NCBI RefSeq assembly: GCF_004143485.2
Contig: NZ_ML974134.1
Coordinates: 55,252-119,251 of the forward strand
Reading direction: 5' to 3'
DNA from: Halorussus amylolyticus
Lineage (GTDB): Archaea > Halobacteriota > Halobacteria > Halobacteriales > Haladaptataceae
DNA length: 64,000 nt
A program made the position numbers and the translations under genes. The notes under the pieces were generated by a model. The model was not told the DNA's origin. It did no database searches and worked only from the letters and a program-made list of their open reading frames with translations. This document shows positions 40,686 through 49,794 of this stretch, in pieces (within the stretch, counting starts at the first letter, position 1; each line of letters begins with the position of its first letter).

Positions 40686-41009
40686 ATGCCGAGTTTCACT
40701 ATCGACCCAGTCGAGATAGAAGTCGCCTCCGAGAACGGCGACACCAGTTCGACCTACGTCTTCGACATCAGCGACTACCTGCTCGACGGCGAGGTGTGTA
40801 CGGCCGTCGCGCTGGCGCTGTCGAACGTCGTGGAGACCTCGCCGGAGCGAATGACGCCGTTGAGTTCCGTCGTGGACTGTGACGCCCTCCAACTCCTATT
40901 TCAGCCCCGACGGTACGGCGACCTCCGCGACGACGTGCGAGTCTCGTTCCCGTACGACGTGTACGAGGTCACAGTGTTTTCGAGCGGTCGCGTCCTGGTT
41001 CGCGGGTGA
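40686..41009 (+). CDS. HalOD1 output-domain protein
   Basis: This 107-residue single-domain protein of the haloarchaeal HalOD1 type is found either alone or fused to signalling proteins. Landmarks are YVFDISDYLLDGEVCTAVALALSNVVETSPERMTPLSSVVDCDALQLLF, then a positively charged turn (QPRRYGDLRDDVRVSFPYD) and a final strand YEVTVFSSGRVLV. Its target is unknown; it may pair with the HalX regulator encoded 500 bp downstream. Confidence 0.82.
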   Translation: MPSFTIDPVEIEVASENGDTSSTYVFDISDYLLDGEVCTAVALALSNVVETSPERMTPLSSVVDCDALQLLFQPRRYGDLRDDVRVSFPYDVYEVTVFSSGRVLVRG

Positions 41010-41111
41010 GCGGCCCCCGGTCGCACACACGGTGCTGGCTACGACTGCGACCACCGCGTCAGTAGTGACCACCCCGAGCGTAATGTGTCCCGCCCGCGTA
41101 CGAGTCGAGCG

Positions 41112-41300
41112 ATGCGCGCTCGCTCGGTCGGTCTGTATCGAACGCTCGCCGCCGCCCTCGCAGTCGCGGCGATTCTCGTCGTCGCCCACCTCGTCGCCCA
41201 CCCCGTCGCCGAGTACGGCGCGTGGCTCGCGGCGTTCGCGATTTGGATGGCGTGGTTCGTGGCGGCCGCGCACGACTGGCTCTCGAACGCCGACTTCTGA
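41112..41300 (+). CDS. Small two-helix membrane protein
   Basis: This 62-residue protein has a basic N-terminus (MRARSVGLYR) and two hydrophobic helices (about residues 11-29 and 36-53) ending HDWLSNADF. ATG 41112 is preferred over an upstream GTG (41085). The MITE-like element begins within 2 bases of its stop codon. The function is unknown. Confidence 0.6.
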   Translation: MRARSVGLYRTLAAALAVAAILVVAHLVAHPVAEYGAWLAAFAIWMAWFVAAAHDWLSNADF

Positions 41301-41301
41301 T

Positions 41302-41406
41302 ACTGTCGGCTGTAATTCTTCGAATAGGGGTGCGTAGAAGAGGGGAGTGGAGCCGAGGAAACGCTCAATCCCCAGCGGTGATTTCCGCGTAGTTACAGCC
41401 GACAGT
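41302..41406 (-). mobile_element. MITE-like 105-bp element, copy 1 (reverse orientation)
   Basis: The ends are perfect inverted repeats of ACTGTCGGCTGTAA (extending to 16 bp with flanking AT). Read on the minus strand, the element aligns without gaps to the 105-bp copy at 42166-42270, with conserved ends and a conserved TTCGAAGAA motif near the right end. It has no coding capacity. It directly follows the stop codon at 41298-41300. Confidence 0.85.
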
Positions 41407-41524
41407 ATGAGTCGGCGTTTGCGGCCGGAAATCGACCAACGGCCCTGCGAATTGCTGTCGAACCGCTAACCGTTACCGTCAGCTTAAAGTAGGTTATCCC
41501 GAGCAGTGTAACCAAGGTGTAGCC

Positions 41525-42100
41525 GTGTCAACAGTGCTTGTCGTCGAAGACGAAGCGGAACTCGCCGAGACCTACGCGTGTTGGCTGCGCGACAGCTACG
41601 ACGTTCGAATCGCACTCTCGGGCAGCGAGGCGCTCGACGAACTCGAAGCCAATATCGACGCCGTTCTCCTCGACCGGCGAATGCCCGAGATGACGGGCGA
41701 CGAGGTGCTCGACGAGATTCGAAGTCGGGGGTACGATGTCCGGGTCGCGATGCTCACGGCGCTCGAACCCGACTACGACATCTTCGAGATGGGGTTCGAC
41801 GAGTACGCCGTCAAGCCGGTTCTCAAGGACGACATCCGGCAAATCGTCGAAGCGCTCCTCCGTCGAAGCCAGTACACCGACCGGCTTCTGGACTACTTCA
41901 CGCTCGTCTCGAAGCGAGTGGCGCTCGAAACGCACAAGCCCGCGGCGGAACTGGAGCGAAACGACGAGTACCGCCGACTCGAAACCCGGGAGACGAAACT
42001 CGAACGCGAGATGGAGTCCGCGCTCGCCGAGTTCTCCAGCGAGGACTTCGAGGCGTTGTTCTACGACATCGGGGGCGAGAGAGCGAACTCCACGTCGTGA
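41525..42100 (+). CDS. HalX-type response regulator
   Basis: This 191-residue protein has a receiver domain (residues ~1-118) with the acidic pocket Glu8-Asp9, phospho-acceptor Asp50 in VLLDRRMPEMTG, Thr78 and Lys97 (AVKPV). The C-terminal HalX domain (residues ~125-190) is a helical, charged output module found in haloarchaea. No histidine kinase gene is adjacent. The start is GTG 41525 (STVLVVEDEAEL). The gene is enclosed by two copies of a MITE-like element, so it may be a recently acquired or relocated gene. Confidence 0.9.
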   Translation: MSTVLVVEDEAELAETYACWLRDSYDVRIALSGSEALDELEANIDAVLLDRRMPEMTGDEVLDEIRSRGYDVRVAMLTALEPDYDIFEMGFDEYAVKPVLKDDIRQIVEALLRRSQYTDRLLDYFTLVSKRVALETHKPAAELERNDEYRRLETRETKLEREMESALAEFSSEDFEALFYDIGGERANSTS

Positions 42101-42165
42101 ACCGACGCCGAGCCGTCGCGTACTCCGAGTCGTCCTCCGTCGAGCGACTGCGCCGGTTCGCTCAT

Positions 42166-42270
42166 ACTGTCGGCTGTACGTACGTGAATACCCGTGTCCG
42201 AAACCGCTCGTTTTAACGCTCGAACTCCTCGTATCCGCAATCGGCCGTTCGAAGAAGTACAGCCGACAGT
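42166..42270 (+). mobile_element. MITE-like 105-bp element, copy 2 (forward orientation)
   Basis: Terminal inverted repeats ACTGTCGGCTGTAC (42166-42179) and GTACAGCCGACAGT (42257-42270) are perfect over 14 bp. The element is exactly as long as copy 1 and aligns to its reverse complement without gaps. It ends 1 base before the stop codon of the minus-strand DUF58 gene. CTCAT and CTCAC flank it, a possible imperfect target-site duplication. Confidence 0.85.
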
Positions 42271-42271
42271 C

Positions 42272-43129
42272 TCACTCGAACCAGAGGTCGCCGAACGAGT
42301 CGAAGAACGGCGTGTCGGTCTCGACCCGCTCGTAGCGCGCTCTGAGGTCGCGCGCGACCCCCTCGACCGCGTCGGCGTGGTCGGCGAAGCGGTCGCGATA
42401 GCTCCGTTCGAGCCGAGACCCGACGTGCGCTCGGACCGACTCGTCGGATTCGAGCGCCTCGAACACGGTGTCCCCGGCGGTCGGCAGGTCGCGCTCGCCG
42501 GGCGCGACCACGTGCGCGAGGACGACCTGATTCGACGCGAGGGCTTCGAGTCCGGCGTCGATGGCGTCGGTGTCGGCCAGGAAGTCGCTGCACACCACGA
42601 CGAGCGCCTTCGAACGGATGGTCGCGGCGTAGTCGGTGAGCGCCGCGTCGAACGCGGCTTCGCCGTCGGGGTCGACCGCGTTGCACTGCTCGACCAGCCC
42701 CATCACTTCGCCGCGGTTCGACCGCCCGCGGTCGAGTCGCTCGGCGGTCGAGTCGAACGTCGCGAACCGGAAGTCGTTGTGCTCGCGCGCGGTCAGGTAC
42801 GCGAAGCCGAGGCCCAGTTTCGCGGCGTACTCGAACTTATGAGCGTCGTCCTCGCCGAAGTCCATCGACGCGCTCGCGTCCACCAGCACGTGGACCGTGA
42901 AGTTGCGCTCGGCCTCGAACTGCTTGACGTAGAGTTCGTCGGTCCGGGCGTAGAGATTCCAGTCGATGAACCGGGGTTCGTCGCCGGGTTCGTACCGCCG
43001 GTAGTCGGCGAACGTCAGGCCCTCGCCCACGGCGTCGGTCGTGCGCTCGCCCTGTTGCTGGGAGCGCGCCCGGCGGTCGCGCGCGTCGTCGAACCGGTCG
43101 AGTTCCGCGAGGAACTCCGGGGTTATCAT
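42272..43129 (-). CDS. DUF58 (vWA-like) protein
   Basis: This 285-residue protein has the DUF58 signature YEPGDEPRFIDWNLYARTDELYVKQFEAE (about residues 46-74) followed by a vWA-like core (VHVLVDASASMDFGE, residues ~80-94, with the metal-binding D-x-S-x-S). It is the standard partner of MoxR AAA+ ATPases in protein-complex maturation. It is the last gene of the six-gene operon; its ATG overlaps the moxR stop. A MITE-like element follows its stop directly. Confidence 0.92.
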   Translation of the reverse strand: MITPEFLAELDRFDDARDRRARSQQQGERTTDAVGEGLTFADYRRYEPGDEPRFIDWNLYARTDELYVKQFEAERNFTVHVLVDASASMDFGEDDAHKFEYAAKLGLGFAYLTAREHNDFRFATFDSTAERLDRGRSNRGEVMGLVEQCNAVDPDGEAAFDAALTDYAATIRSKALVVVCSDFLADTDAIDAGLEALASNQVVLAHVVAPGERDLPTAGDTVFEALESDESVRAHVGSRLERSYRDRFADHADAVEGVARDLRARYERVETDTPFFDSFGDLWFE

Positions 43130-44079
43130 CGGTCCTCGACGAGCGTCTGAATAACGTCGTCGGGCGTCAGGCCCTCGCGCTCGGCCCGGAAATCGACCAC
43201 GACGCGGTGACGGAGAACCGGCGGGGCCATCGCGGTCACGTCGGCGGCGCTGACGTGGGTCCGGCCCTCGATGAGCGCCCGCGCCTTCGCGGCCCGGACG
43301 AGCGACATGCTCGCTCGGGGACTCGCGCCGTATTCGAGGTCGTCGGCGGTCCGGGTGTCTCGGACCACGCCGACCGCGAGGTCCCGGAGGTCGTCGGCGA
43401 TGGGGACCTGATGGGTGAGCCGTTGCATCTGGCGGAGTTCGCCGGTCGAGACCCGCTTTTCGACCGGCACGCTCGCGTCCACGTCGCGGGTGTACCGGTC
43501 CACGATTTCGCGCTCGGCCGCCTCCGGCGGGTAGTCCACGACCACTTTCAGCAGGAAGCGGTCGGACTGGGCCTCCGGGAGCGGGTAGGTCCCTTCTTGG
43601 TCGATTGGGTTCTGCGTGGCGAGGACGAAGAACGGTTCGGGAAGGTCGTACGTCTCGTTTCCAGCCGTGACCTGCCCTTCCTCCATCGCTTCGAGCAGGG
43701 CCGATTGAGTCTTGGGCGTCGCGCGGTTGATTTCGTCCGAGAGGACGAGATTCGCGAACACCGGCCCCTTCTCGAAGGTGAACGTCCGGCCCGCGTCGGT
43801 TTCCCGGACCATCTCGGTTCCGATGACGTCGGAGGGCATCAGGTCGGGGGTGTTCTGGATGCGCGAAAACGAGAGGTCGGTCACCTCCGCGAGCGTGCGA
43901 ACGAGCAGGGTCTTGCCGAGACCCGGCGTGCTTTCGAGCAGGGCGTTGCCGTCGCACAGCAGGCACGCCAGCACGTGGTCCACCACGCGCTCTTGGCCGA
44001 CGATGCGGCGTCGAATCTCCGAGCGGATGGCCTGAATGCGGTTCGTCACGTCGTCGATGGATGGGTTTCTCTCAGTCAT
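43126..44079 (-). CDS. moxR: MoxR-family AAA+ ATPase
   Basis: This 317-residue ATPase has Walker A STPGLGKTLL (about residues 50-59), Walker B NLVLSDEINRA, sensor 1 region FVLATQNPIDQEG and the arginine finger region EAQSDRFLLK. MoxR proteins act as chaperone-like remodellers that insert cofactors or assemble complexes with vWA proteins. The start at ATG 44079 (MTERNPSIDDV) is chosen; the longer frame from 44190 overlaps the upstream gene with a Ser/Pro-rich non-conserved extension. It overlaps the neighbours on both sides. Confidence 0.93.
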   Translation of the reverse strand: MTERNPSIDDVTNRIQAIRSEIRRRIVGQERVVDHVLACLLCDGNALLESTPGLGKTLLVRTLAEVTDLSFSRIQNTPDLMPSDVIGTEMVRETDAGRTFTFEKGPVFANLVLSDEINRATPKTQSALLEAMEEGQVTAGNETYDLPEPFFVLATQNPIDQEGTYPLPEAQSDRFLLKVVVDYPPEAAEREIVDRYTRDVDASVPVEKRVSTGELRQMQRLTHQVPIADDLRDLAVGVVRDTRTADDLEYGASPRASMSLVRAAKARALIEGRTHVSAADVTAMAPPVLRHRVVVDFRAEREGLTPDDVIQTLVEDR

Positions 44080-44959
44080 CTGTAGAGTTCCCGTCGAGTT
44101 CTCGGGCGTATCGCTGGACGAGGTCGGCGTCCTCGACGCGCTCGGGCGAGGCGAATCCGGCGCGCTCGGCTTCGACGCCCGCGCCGTCACCGTCGGTATC
44201 GCGGTCGTAGTTCGCCGACTCGTCGCCCTCGCCGCCGGGACTGCTCCCGACCGACGCGGTCACGTTCTCGGACCCGGCCGAGACGTTCGTCTCCTCGCCC
44301 AACACCTCCGACCCGTTCCGGAGTTCGACGGACGAGCGGTTCTCGTCCGACTCCGCCTGAACCGCGCGGTCGCCGACGCCACCGGACGAGCCGGCGGTCG
44401 AGACGCCGATATCGACGCCGACGACCGCGGTCTGGACGGCCGCCAGACTCAGCGCGAGCGCGAAGACGAGCGTCACGCCGAGTCGCGTGGCGTCCAGCAG
44501 GCCGAGGCTGGAGGCGTTTCGGAGGCGGTACAGCACGTCTGCGTAGAGGGCTTGGGCCATCGGGTTCGCGCGGTCGGCGTCGGCAGCGTCCCGCGCGGTC
44601 CGGAGCGCCTCGCGCACCTCCGGGTTCGCGTCCTCGAACTGCTCTGCGACCGGGCGGCGGGTCCGGACGACGTACTCCGCGACGAACGCCGAGACGCCCG
44701 CCAGGACGGCCGCGAGCGCCCCCACGTCCGGTCCGGGGACGGGAAGCGAGTCGAACGTCGCGGGGGCGAGTTCGACGTCGAGGAGCGGAACCCCGGTAAC
44801 GCCGACCGCGAGGTACGCCGCGAGCACGACACACGCCGCGTCGAGGCTGGCGTAGACGAACGCGGCTTTCCGGGTCTCGCGCCGGATTTCGGCGAGCGCG
44901 GCGCGAACGTCGTCACGGTTGTCCGGCGGGGTCCGGTCGTCGGTCGCGTCCTCACTCAT
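44072..44959 (-). CDS. Membrane protein of the MoxR-vWA operon
   Basis: This 295-residue protein has hydrophobic segments near residues 34-55, 80-98 and 160-180, a charged cytosolic helix between them (RTARDAADADRANPMAQALYADVLYRL), and an acidic C-terminal tail with many Asp/Gly/Ser and sequons (ENRSS, LRNGS, ENVTA). It occurs between coiled-coil and MoxR genes with 8-base overlaps. The family is known to me only as a haloarchaeal protein found with MoxR clusters; the function is not established. Confidence 0.72.
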   Translation of the reverse strand: MSEDATDDRTPPDNRDDVRAALAEIRRETRKAAFVYASLDAACVVLAAYLAVGVTGVPLLDVELAPATFDSLPVPGPDVGALAAVLAGVSAFVAEYVVRTRRPVAEQFEDANPEVREALRTARDAADADRANPMAQALYADVLYRLRNASSLGLLDATRLGVTLVFALALSLAAVQTAVVGVDIGVSTAGSSGGVGDRAVQAESDENRSSVELRNGSEVLGEETNVSAGSENVTASVGSSPGGEGDESANYDRDTDGDGAGVEAERAGFASPERVEDADLVQRYARELDGNSTDD

Positions 44960-45608
44960 TCGACTCGTCCTCCAGTTCGTCGATGCGCTCGCGGAGGCGG
45001 TCGTTCTCCTCTCGGAGGTCCCTGATGGTGACGTTCTTCCGGTCGAGGGTCCGGTTTCGGCTGTTGAGCAGGTCGTCGCGCCTGTCGAGCGTCTCGTTCC
45101 GGGTTTCGAGCAGGTCGGTGCGCGTCTCCAGCGTCTCGTTGAGTTCGTCCGAGAGCGCCTGGGCGTCTTCGAGGTCGGTTTCGAGTCGCTGTTTCTCGGC
45201 TTCGAGTTCGTCGCGCCGGTCCTCCAACTCCGAGACCTCCGCGCGAAGCGACTCGACTCGGTCGTTCGCCCGGTCGAGGTCGCGCTCGGTTCGATTGAGT
45301 TCGTCGCGGGTGGCGTTGAGTCGTGACTCGGTCTCCCTGAGTCGGTCCGAAACCGTCGCCACGTCCGACCGCCGGGTTTCGAGCGTCTCGTTGAGTTCCC
45401 GGAGGGTTCGGTTCGCGTCGTCGATTCGCTGGCGCTTCTGGTCGAGTTGGGACTGGAGTTCGTCGTTCCGGTCGGCGAGATTCTGATTCTCGGAGCGAAC
45501 GTCCTCGACCGACTCCTGATAGTACAGCGTCGTCCCGACCAGACCGAGCGACGACAGTCCGACGAGCAGTGCGACCGCGACGTTGATGGTGGTTCCGAGG
45601 TAGCTCAC
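44952..45608 (-). CDS. Membrane-anchored coiled-coil protein
   Basis: This 218-residue protein has one N-terminal transmembrane helix (residues ~7-29, TINVAVALLVGLSSLGLVGTT) and then about 185 residues of unbroken heptad coiled coil rich in Arg, Glu, Asp and Leu (RLRETESRLNATRDELNRT, ELEAEKQRLETDLEDAQ). The start is GTG 45608, overlapping the previous stop by 4 bases. It could act as a membrane-tethered scaffold or spacer for the vWA proteins. The helix-plus-coil layout is clear; the function is inference. Confidence 0.78.
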   Translation of the reverse strand: MSYLGTTINVAVALLVGLSSLGLVGTTLYYQESVEDVRSENQNLADRNDELQSQLDQKRQRIDDANRTLRELNETLETRRSDVATVSDRLRETESRLNATRDELNRTERDLDRANDRVESLRAEVSELEDRRDELEAEKQRLETDLEDAQALSDELNETLETRTDLLETRNETLDRRDDLLNSRNRTLDRKNVTIRDLREENDRLRERIDELEDESNE

Positions 45609-47944
45609 GGTATCACGTCCTGTTTGTGGCGGCGACGGAGTCGCCGAACGCAGACTTCGCCGACGTAGACCGCGAGACCGGCGACTAGCACCGCCCAGTC
45701 CCACGATTGCTCGACTCGCTGGCGGTGGGTGGTCTGTCGCGTGACCGCCGACGCGATGGCGTCCGACTGGTCGGGCGCGAACGCCCGGCCGTCGGTTCGG
45801 TCCACGGCGCGTTCGAGGTCCGACGAGACGCCAAGTTCTGCGTACTCGGCCGGGTAGTCGGCGGCGTACTCGGCGTCGAGCGCGTCGTAGTAGCCCGGTT
45901 CGGCCGGGACCGTCCGGGCCTCGTAGCGCCCCGGCCCGACTTCGGAGAACGACAGGTCCTCGGCGTCGGGGCGCTCGTCTCCGGCGTACGCCACGGTCGT
46001 CGCCTCGCCCGCGCGGGTGTCGGGCGCGGCCACGATCCCCGTCGCCTTGCGCTGGGGGTCGCCGATGGCCCAGTTCACCGACCGCGAGAGCAACAGCGAG
46101 TTCGGGCGCTCGCGGAGGTCGCCGAGGCTCCCGTCGGCCCCGTAGGCGGTGACGGCCGCGACTCGCCCGAGACCGAACCGCCACGTCGAGAGCGCGGGCG
46201 CGCCGTAGCCGGTCGAGACCAGCAGGTCCGCGCCCTCCCTGACGCCGACCTCGTTCGCGCCGGGGAGTTCGGCCGTGGGTTCGACGCCCCGCGTGACGAA
46301 GTGGCCGTCGTCCACCACGACCGCGCTGTCGCCGCTGTACTGGCGGTCCGGCCCGCCGAACTCGACTCTGAGCCGGTTCGTCTCGTCGGCCGGGAGGAAC
46401 GACCCGCCGGTTCGCTCGGCCACCCCGCGGAGGACGCCCGCCTTGACGTTGCCGACGCCGACGGTCACGACGCGCACGTCGCGCTCGGCGAGTCTGTCGG
46501 CCGCCGAGAACGCGGTGTCTCGGTCGTCCCGGCCGTCACTGAGCAGGACCACGGTGCCGCCCTCGTCGCCGAGCGCTTGGGACGCGCCGAGGAGTCCGGC
46601 CGAGATGTCGGTGCCGCCGCCGCTTTCGAGGCTCCGAATCTGCCGCTTCAGGTCGGCTCTGGAGTCGCCGAGTCTCGCGGGGTCGGCCACGCGGTAGGCG
46701 TCCTGATTGAACGCGACGAGACCGACCTCGTTTCGGTCGCCCAACTGTCCGAGAACGTCGAGCGCGAGCGATTTCTGGGCCGCCATCCCCGATTCGGCGC
46801 TTCCCGACACGTCCACCGCGAGCGCGATGCGCGACTGCTGGCCGGTCGAACCGCCGGTCCGGACCGGGAGGAGCGACGACAGCCGGGAGTTCTCGTAGCC
46901 GCCGTTCTCGTAGGCGTTCTCGCCGCCGACGACCGCGAGACCGCCGCCCTCGATGACGTGGTCCTGTAGCGCGCCGACATCCCCGAGGTCCGAGGCGGCC
47001 ACGTCCTGCACGACGACCGCGTAGTAGTCGTCGAGGTCCGCGGGAACCGACTCGGCGCGGGTCACGTCGTAGAGTTCGCGGAGGTAGCCTTCCATCGGGT
47101 AATCGCCCCGGCTGACGTAGAGTATCTCGGGCTGTTCGACCACCTGCACCGTCTTCCGGGACACGTCGTTGACGGCGAACGCGTCGTCGCCGGAAAGTCG
47201 AGCGGTGACCCGATGGGAACCGACCGACGAGAAGTTGTGCGATACGGTGAACGCTCCGTCGTCGGGAACCCCTCGGGACTCGATTTCCGAGCCATCGACG
47301 GAGACCGACACCTCGGCGTCGGCGGGCACCTCCTCGATTCCGGCCACCCGGACCGCGAACTGATTCTCGACGCCGACCGACGCCTTCTCCGGTCCGGTGA
47401 CGGCGACCCGCGCGTCCGACCGGTTCGGGGTCAGTTCGACGCGGTTGACGGTCGCGTTCATCGACGCCGCGAGGTCGGCGGCCCGGTCGAGCGACGCTCC
47501 GTCGGTCACCTGTCCGTCCGAGACGACCAGCACGCTCCCGTTAGGTCGCAGGCCCGCGACCACTCCCTCGCCGACTCGCGACCGATTCCCGGAGGCCGCC
47601 CGGACGCGCTCGACCGCGACTCCCTCGTCCTCGATGGCGGCTTCGAGGTCGTCGGCGGTCGAGGGGTACACCTCCATGCTCGCAGACTCGTCGGTAACCA
47701 TCGTGACCTGCGAGTCGCCCGCGGTGGTCGCGGTCGTCACGGTGGTCGGTCCGGCGGCCGCGACCACGAGACAGCCGACCACGAGGAGTCGAGTCGCCGT
47801 GAGCGCGAGTCGCTCGCGGCGACTCGCACCGCCGCTCGCCCGCCGGACGACGAGCGCGAAGACGACGACTGCGGCGACCGGGAGCGCGAACAGAACGACC
47901 GGGCGCGCGAACTCGACCGACGCGGCGAGACCGGGCACGTCCAT
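45605..47944 (-). CDS. vWA-domain membrane protein
   Basis: This 779-residue protein has two N-terminal helices (residues ~13-30 and 45-63), an extracellular beta-rich region (about 65-350), then a full vWA domain with MIDAS motif DVSGSAESG (about residue 383) and the later VVLLSDGRDDRDT loop, and a C-terminal helix with basic tail (RRLRRRHKQD). A second, older vWA-like fold is hinted by MVTDESASM near residue 82. It overlaps both neighbours. It probably forms a surface or membrane complex matured by MoxR. Confidence 0.85.
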   Translation of the reverse strand: MDVPGLAASVEFARPVVLFALPVAAVVVFALVVRRASGGASRRERLALTATRLLVVGCLVVAAAGPTTVTTATTAGDSQVTMVTDESASMEVYPSTADDLEAAIEDEGVAVERVRAASGNRSRVGEGVVAGLRPNGSVLVVSDGQVTDGASLDRAADLAASMNATVNRVELTPNRSDARVAVTGPEKASVGVENQFAVRVAGIEEVPADAEVSVSVDGSEIESRGVPDDGAFTVSHNFSSVGSHRVTARLSGDDAFAVNDVSRKTVQVVEQPEILYVSRGDYPMEGYLRELYDVTRAESVPADLDDYYAVVVQDVAASDLGDVGALQDHVIEGGGLAVVGGENAYENGGYENSRLSSLLPVRTGGSTGQQSRIALAVDVSGSAESGMAAQKSLALDVLGQLGDRNEVGLVAFNQDAYRVADPARLGDSRADLKRQIRSLESGGGTDISAGLLGASQALGDEGGTVVLLSDGRDDRDTAFSAADRLAERDVRVVTVGVGNVKAGVLRGVAERTGGSFLPADETNRLRVEFGGPDRQYSGDSAVVVDDGHFVTRGVEPTAELPGANEVGVREGADLLVSTGYGAPALSTWRFGLGRVAAVTAYGADGSLGDLRERPNSLLLSRSVNWAIGDPQRKATGIVAAPDTRAGEATTVAYAGDERPDAEDLSFSEVGPGRYEARTVPAEPGYYDALDAEYAADYPAEYAELGVSSDLERAVDRTDGRAFAPDQSDAIASAVTRQTTHRQRVEQSWDWAVLVAGLAVYVGEVCVRRLRRRHKQDVIP

Positions 47945-49794
47945 CAGAGGTCACCCCGGTAGCGCAGGAAGCCCAGTTCGAGCAGGACGAGGGCCGCGAC
48001 CCCGCCCGCCGCGAGACCGGTCAGGTCGAGCGGTACCGTGCGCGATTCGGTTCGCTCGTTCGACGTGCCCTCTCCGCCGGTCGCGCCCGCGGCCTCCGTC
48101 GCGGAGGCCGCGGTCACGTTCGACTCGTCGGCGTCGGCCAGCGACGCGGCGTATCGCTCGCCCGCGCCCTCGTAGAAGCCGACGTGCCCGAGCGTGAGCG
48201 TTCCCGCTTCCCGGCGTCCGGCCGGAGTCTCGACGGTCGCCTCACCGTCGCTCGCGTTCCCCGCGAACCGGACGCGCTCGCCCGTCGCCCTGTTTCGCTC
48301 CGAGAGGGGCTGTCTCCCGGTCAAGTCGTAGATTGCGCGCTTCCAGAAGACGGGGTACCGGTAGTTTCGCTCGAACGTCGAGTCGTCGGTGGAGTAGCCG
48401 TAGTAGAGGACCTTTCCGTCGTCGACGCTCGCGGTGGCGAGCAGGGGCGTGCCGTTCGTGGTTTCGAGGAGCGCGCGACCGTCTCGGAGTTCCGCCTCGA
48501 CGTACGACGACGGGGCCGGGAACGCCACGCCCGCGGTCAGCGGGGAGTCCGCGGGTTGGCCCACCGCCGGGTTCTCGGCCGTCCCCTCGGGTTCGACCGG
48601 GAGCAGGCCGCCGTACTCGACCGCCGAGAGGTTCGGCTGAGCCTGCACGACCACGCCGCCGCCCCGCGAGAGCGTCTCGCGGGCCACCTGTCGCGTCCCG
48701 TCGAGGAGGCGGCCGGGTTCGACTCCGCTGAAGACGACCACGTCATAGGACCCCGACACCGACGCGGGCGGATTCTTCACCGTCACGTCGGTCCCGCGAA
48801 TCACCGACAGCGCCGTGGTGAGCGCGCGGTTCTCGTCGTTGGTCACTACGAGCACGTCGATGGTCGGGTCGTCGGGGGCGGCGACGGGCACTCGGTCGTC
48901 CACCGGGAACGAGTCGCCGGGCGTCAGTCGGAGGTCGCCGCCGCCCGCCGGGACGGGCAGGGTCGCGGTCTTCACGTCGCCGGGGTCGAGCGCGAGCGAC
49001 TTGGACTCGCTGCCGAACTCGACCCGGCGCTCGACCGCCGAGTCGCCGAAGTTCTTCACTTGGACCGAGACGCTCCCGGCGTCGAACGAGTAGTCCACGA
49101 CGCCGACGTTGTCCGACCCGCCCTCGTCGAACTGCCGGAGTTCGACCGCGTGGCCTCGCGCTCGCGCGGCCGACACCGCGGTCGTCCACCCGTCGTCGGC
49201 GAAGTCGCTCGCGACCACGATCCGGGCGTCGTCGCCCGCGATAGTTGCGCCCCGGTCGATTGCGCTCGCGAGGTCACCACTCGCTCCGGTCACGCGGAGG
49301 TCGTCGAGCGCCGACCGCGCCTCGGGCGCGGGTACGCCCTGCGCGCGGACCGCGGTCTCGGGACCCGCGACGACCACGGAGGTCCGGTCGGTCGCGTCGT
49401 CCTTCGCGGCCGCCACCGCCCGGTCGAACCGCGTGGTTCCGTCGGCCTGCGTCGCCATGCTCGCGCTCGCATCGACCACGACGACCGTCTCCTCGACCGC
49501 GCGCTCCTCGGACACCGGAACGTACGGCGATGCGAGCGAGATGGCGAACGCCGCGACCGCGAGCAACTGAATCGCGAGGAGTCCGCTCCGCTGGAGTCGC
49601 CGGAGCGCTGGGTGTCGGCGCTGCTCGTCGGTGTCGCCCAGCAGGAACTCGACCGCGGGAAACGTGACCCGAGTCGGGTCTGGCTTGAGAAGGTAGAGCA
49701 GGAGTATCGGAATCGCGGCGGCGAGCGCCACGATTCCGAACGGGGTCAGAAACACCGACGCGAGCGCCTCTCGGAGCGTTCCGACGGCACTCAT
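47944..49794 (-). CDS. BatA-like vWA membrane protein
   Basis: This 616-residue protein has the BatA N-terminal membrane module: helix LTPFGIVALAAAIPILLLYLLKP, the FPAVEFLLGDTDEQRRHPALRRLQRS loop, then LLAIQLLAVAAFAISLASP. The vWA domain follows with MIDAS VVVVDASASMATQADGTTRFD (from about residue 104). A C-terminal helix and short RYRGDL tail end it. It is the first gene of the operon; its stop overlaps the next ATG by one base. Bacterial BatA/BatB relatives are linked to aerotolerance; the archaeal role is unknown. Confidence 0.87.
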   Translation of the reverse strand: MSAVGTLREALASVFLTPFGIVALAAAIPILLLYLLKPDPTRVTFPAVEFLLGDTDEQRRHPALRRLQRSGLLAIQLLAVAAFAISLASPYVPVSEERAVEETVVVVDASASMATQADGTTRFDRAVAAAKDDATDRTSVVVAGPETAVRAQGVPAPEARSALDDLRVTGASGDLASAIDRGATIAGDDARIVVASDFADDGWTTAVSAARARGHAVELRQFDEGGSDNVGVVDYSFDAGSVSVQVKNFGDSAVERRVEFGSESKSLALDPGDVKTATLPVPAGGGDLRLTPGDSFPVDDRVPVAAPDDPTIDVLVVTNDENRALTTALSVIRGTDVTVKNPPASVSGSYDVVVFSGVEPGRLLDGTRQVARETLSRGGGVVVQAQPNLSAVEYGGLLPVEPEGTAENPAVGQPADSPLTAGVAFPAPSSYVEAELRDGRALLETTNGTPLLATASVDDGKVLYYGYSTDDSTFERNYRYPVFWKRAIYDLTGRQPLSERNRATGERVRFAGNASDGEATVETPAGRREAGTLTLGHVGFYEGAGERYAASLADADESNVTAASATEAAGATGGEGTSNERTESRTVPLDLTGLAAGGVAALVLLELGFLRYRGDL

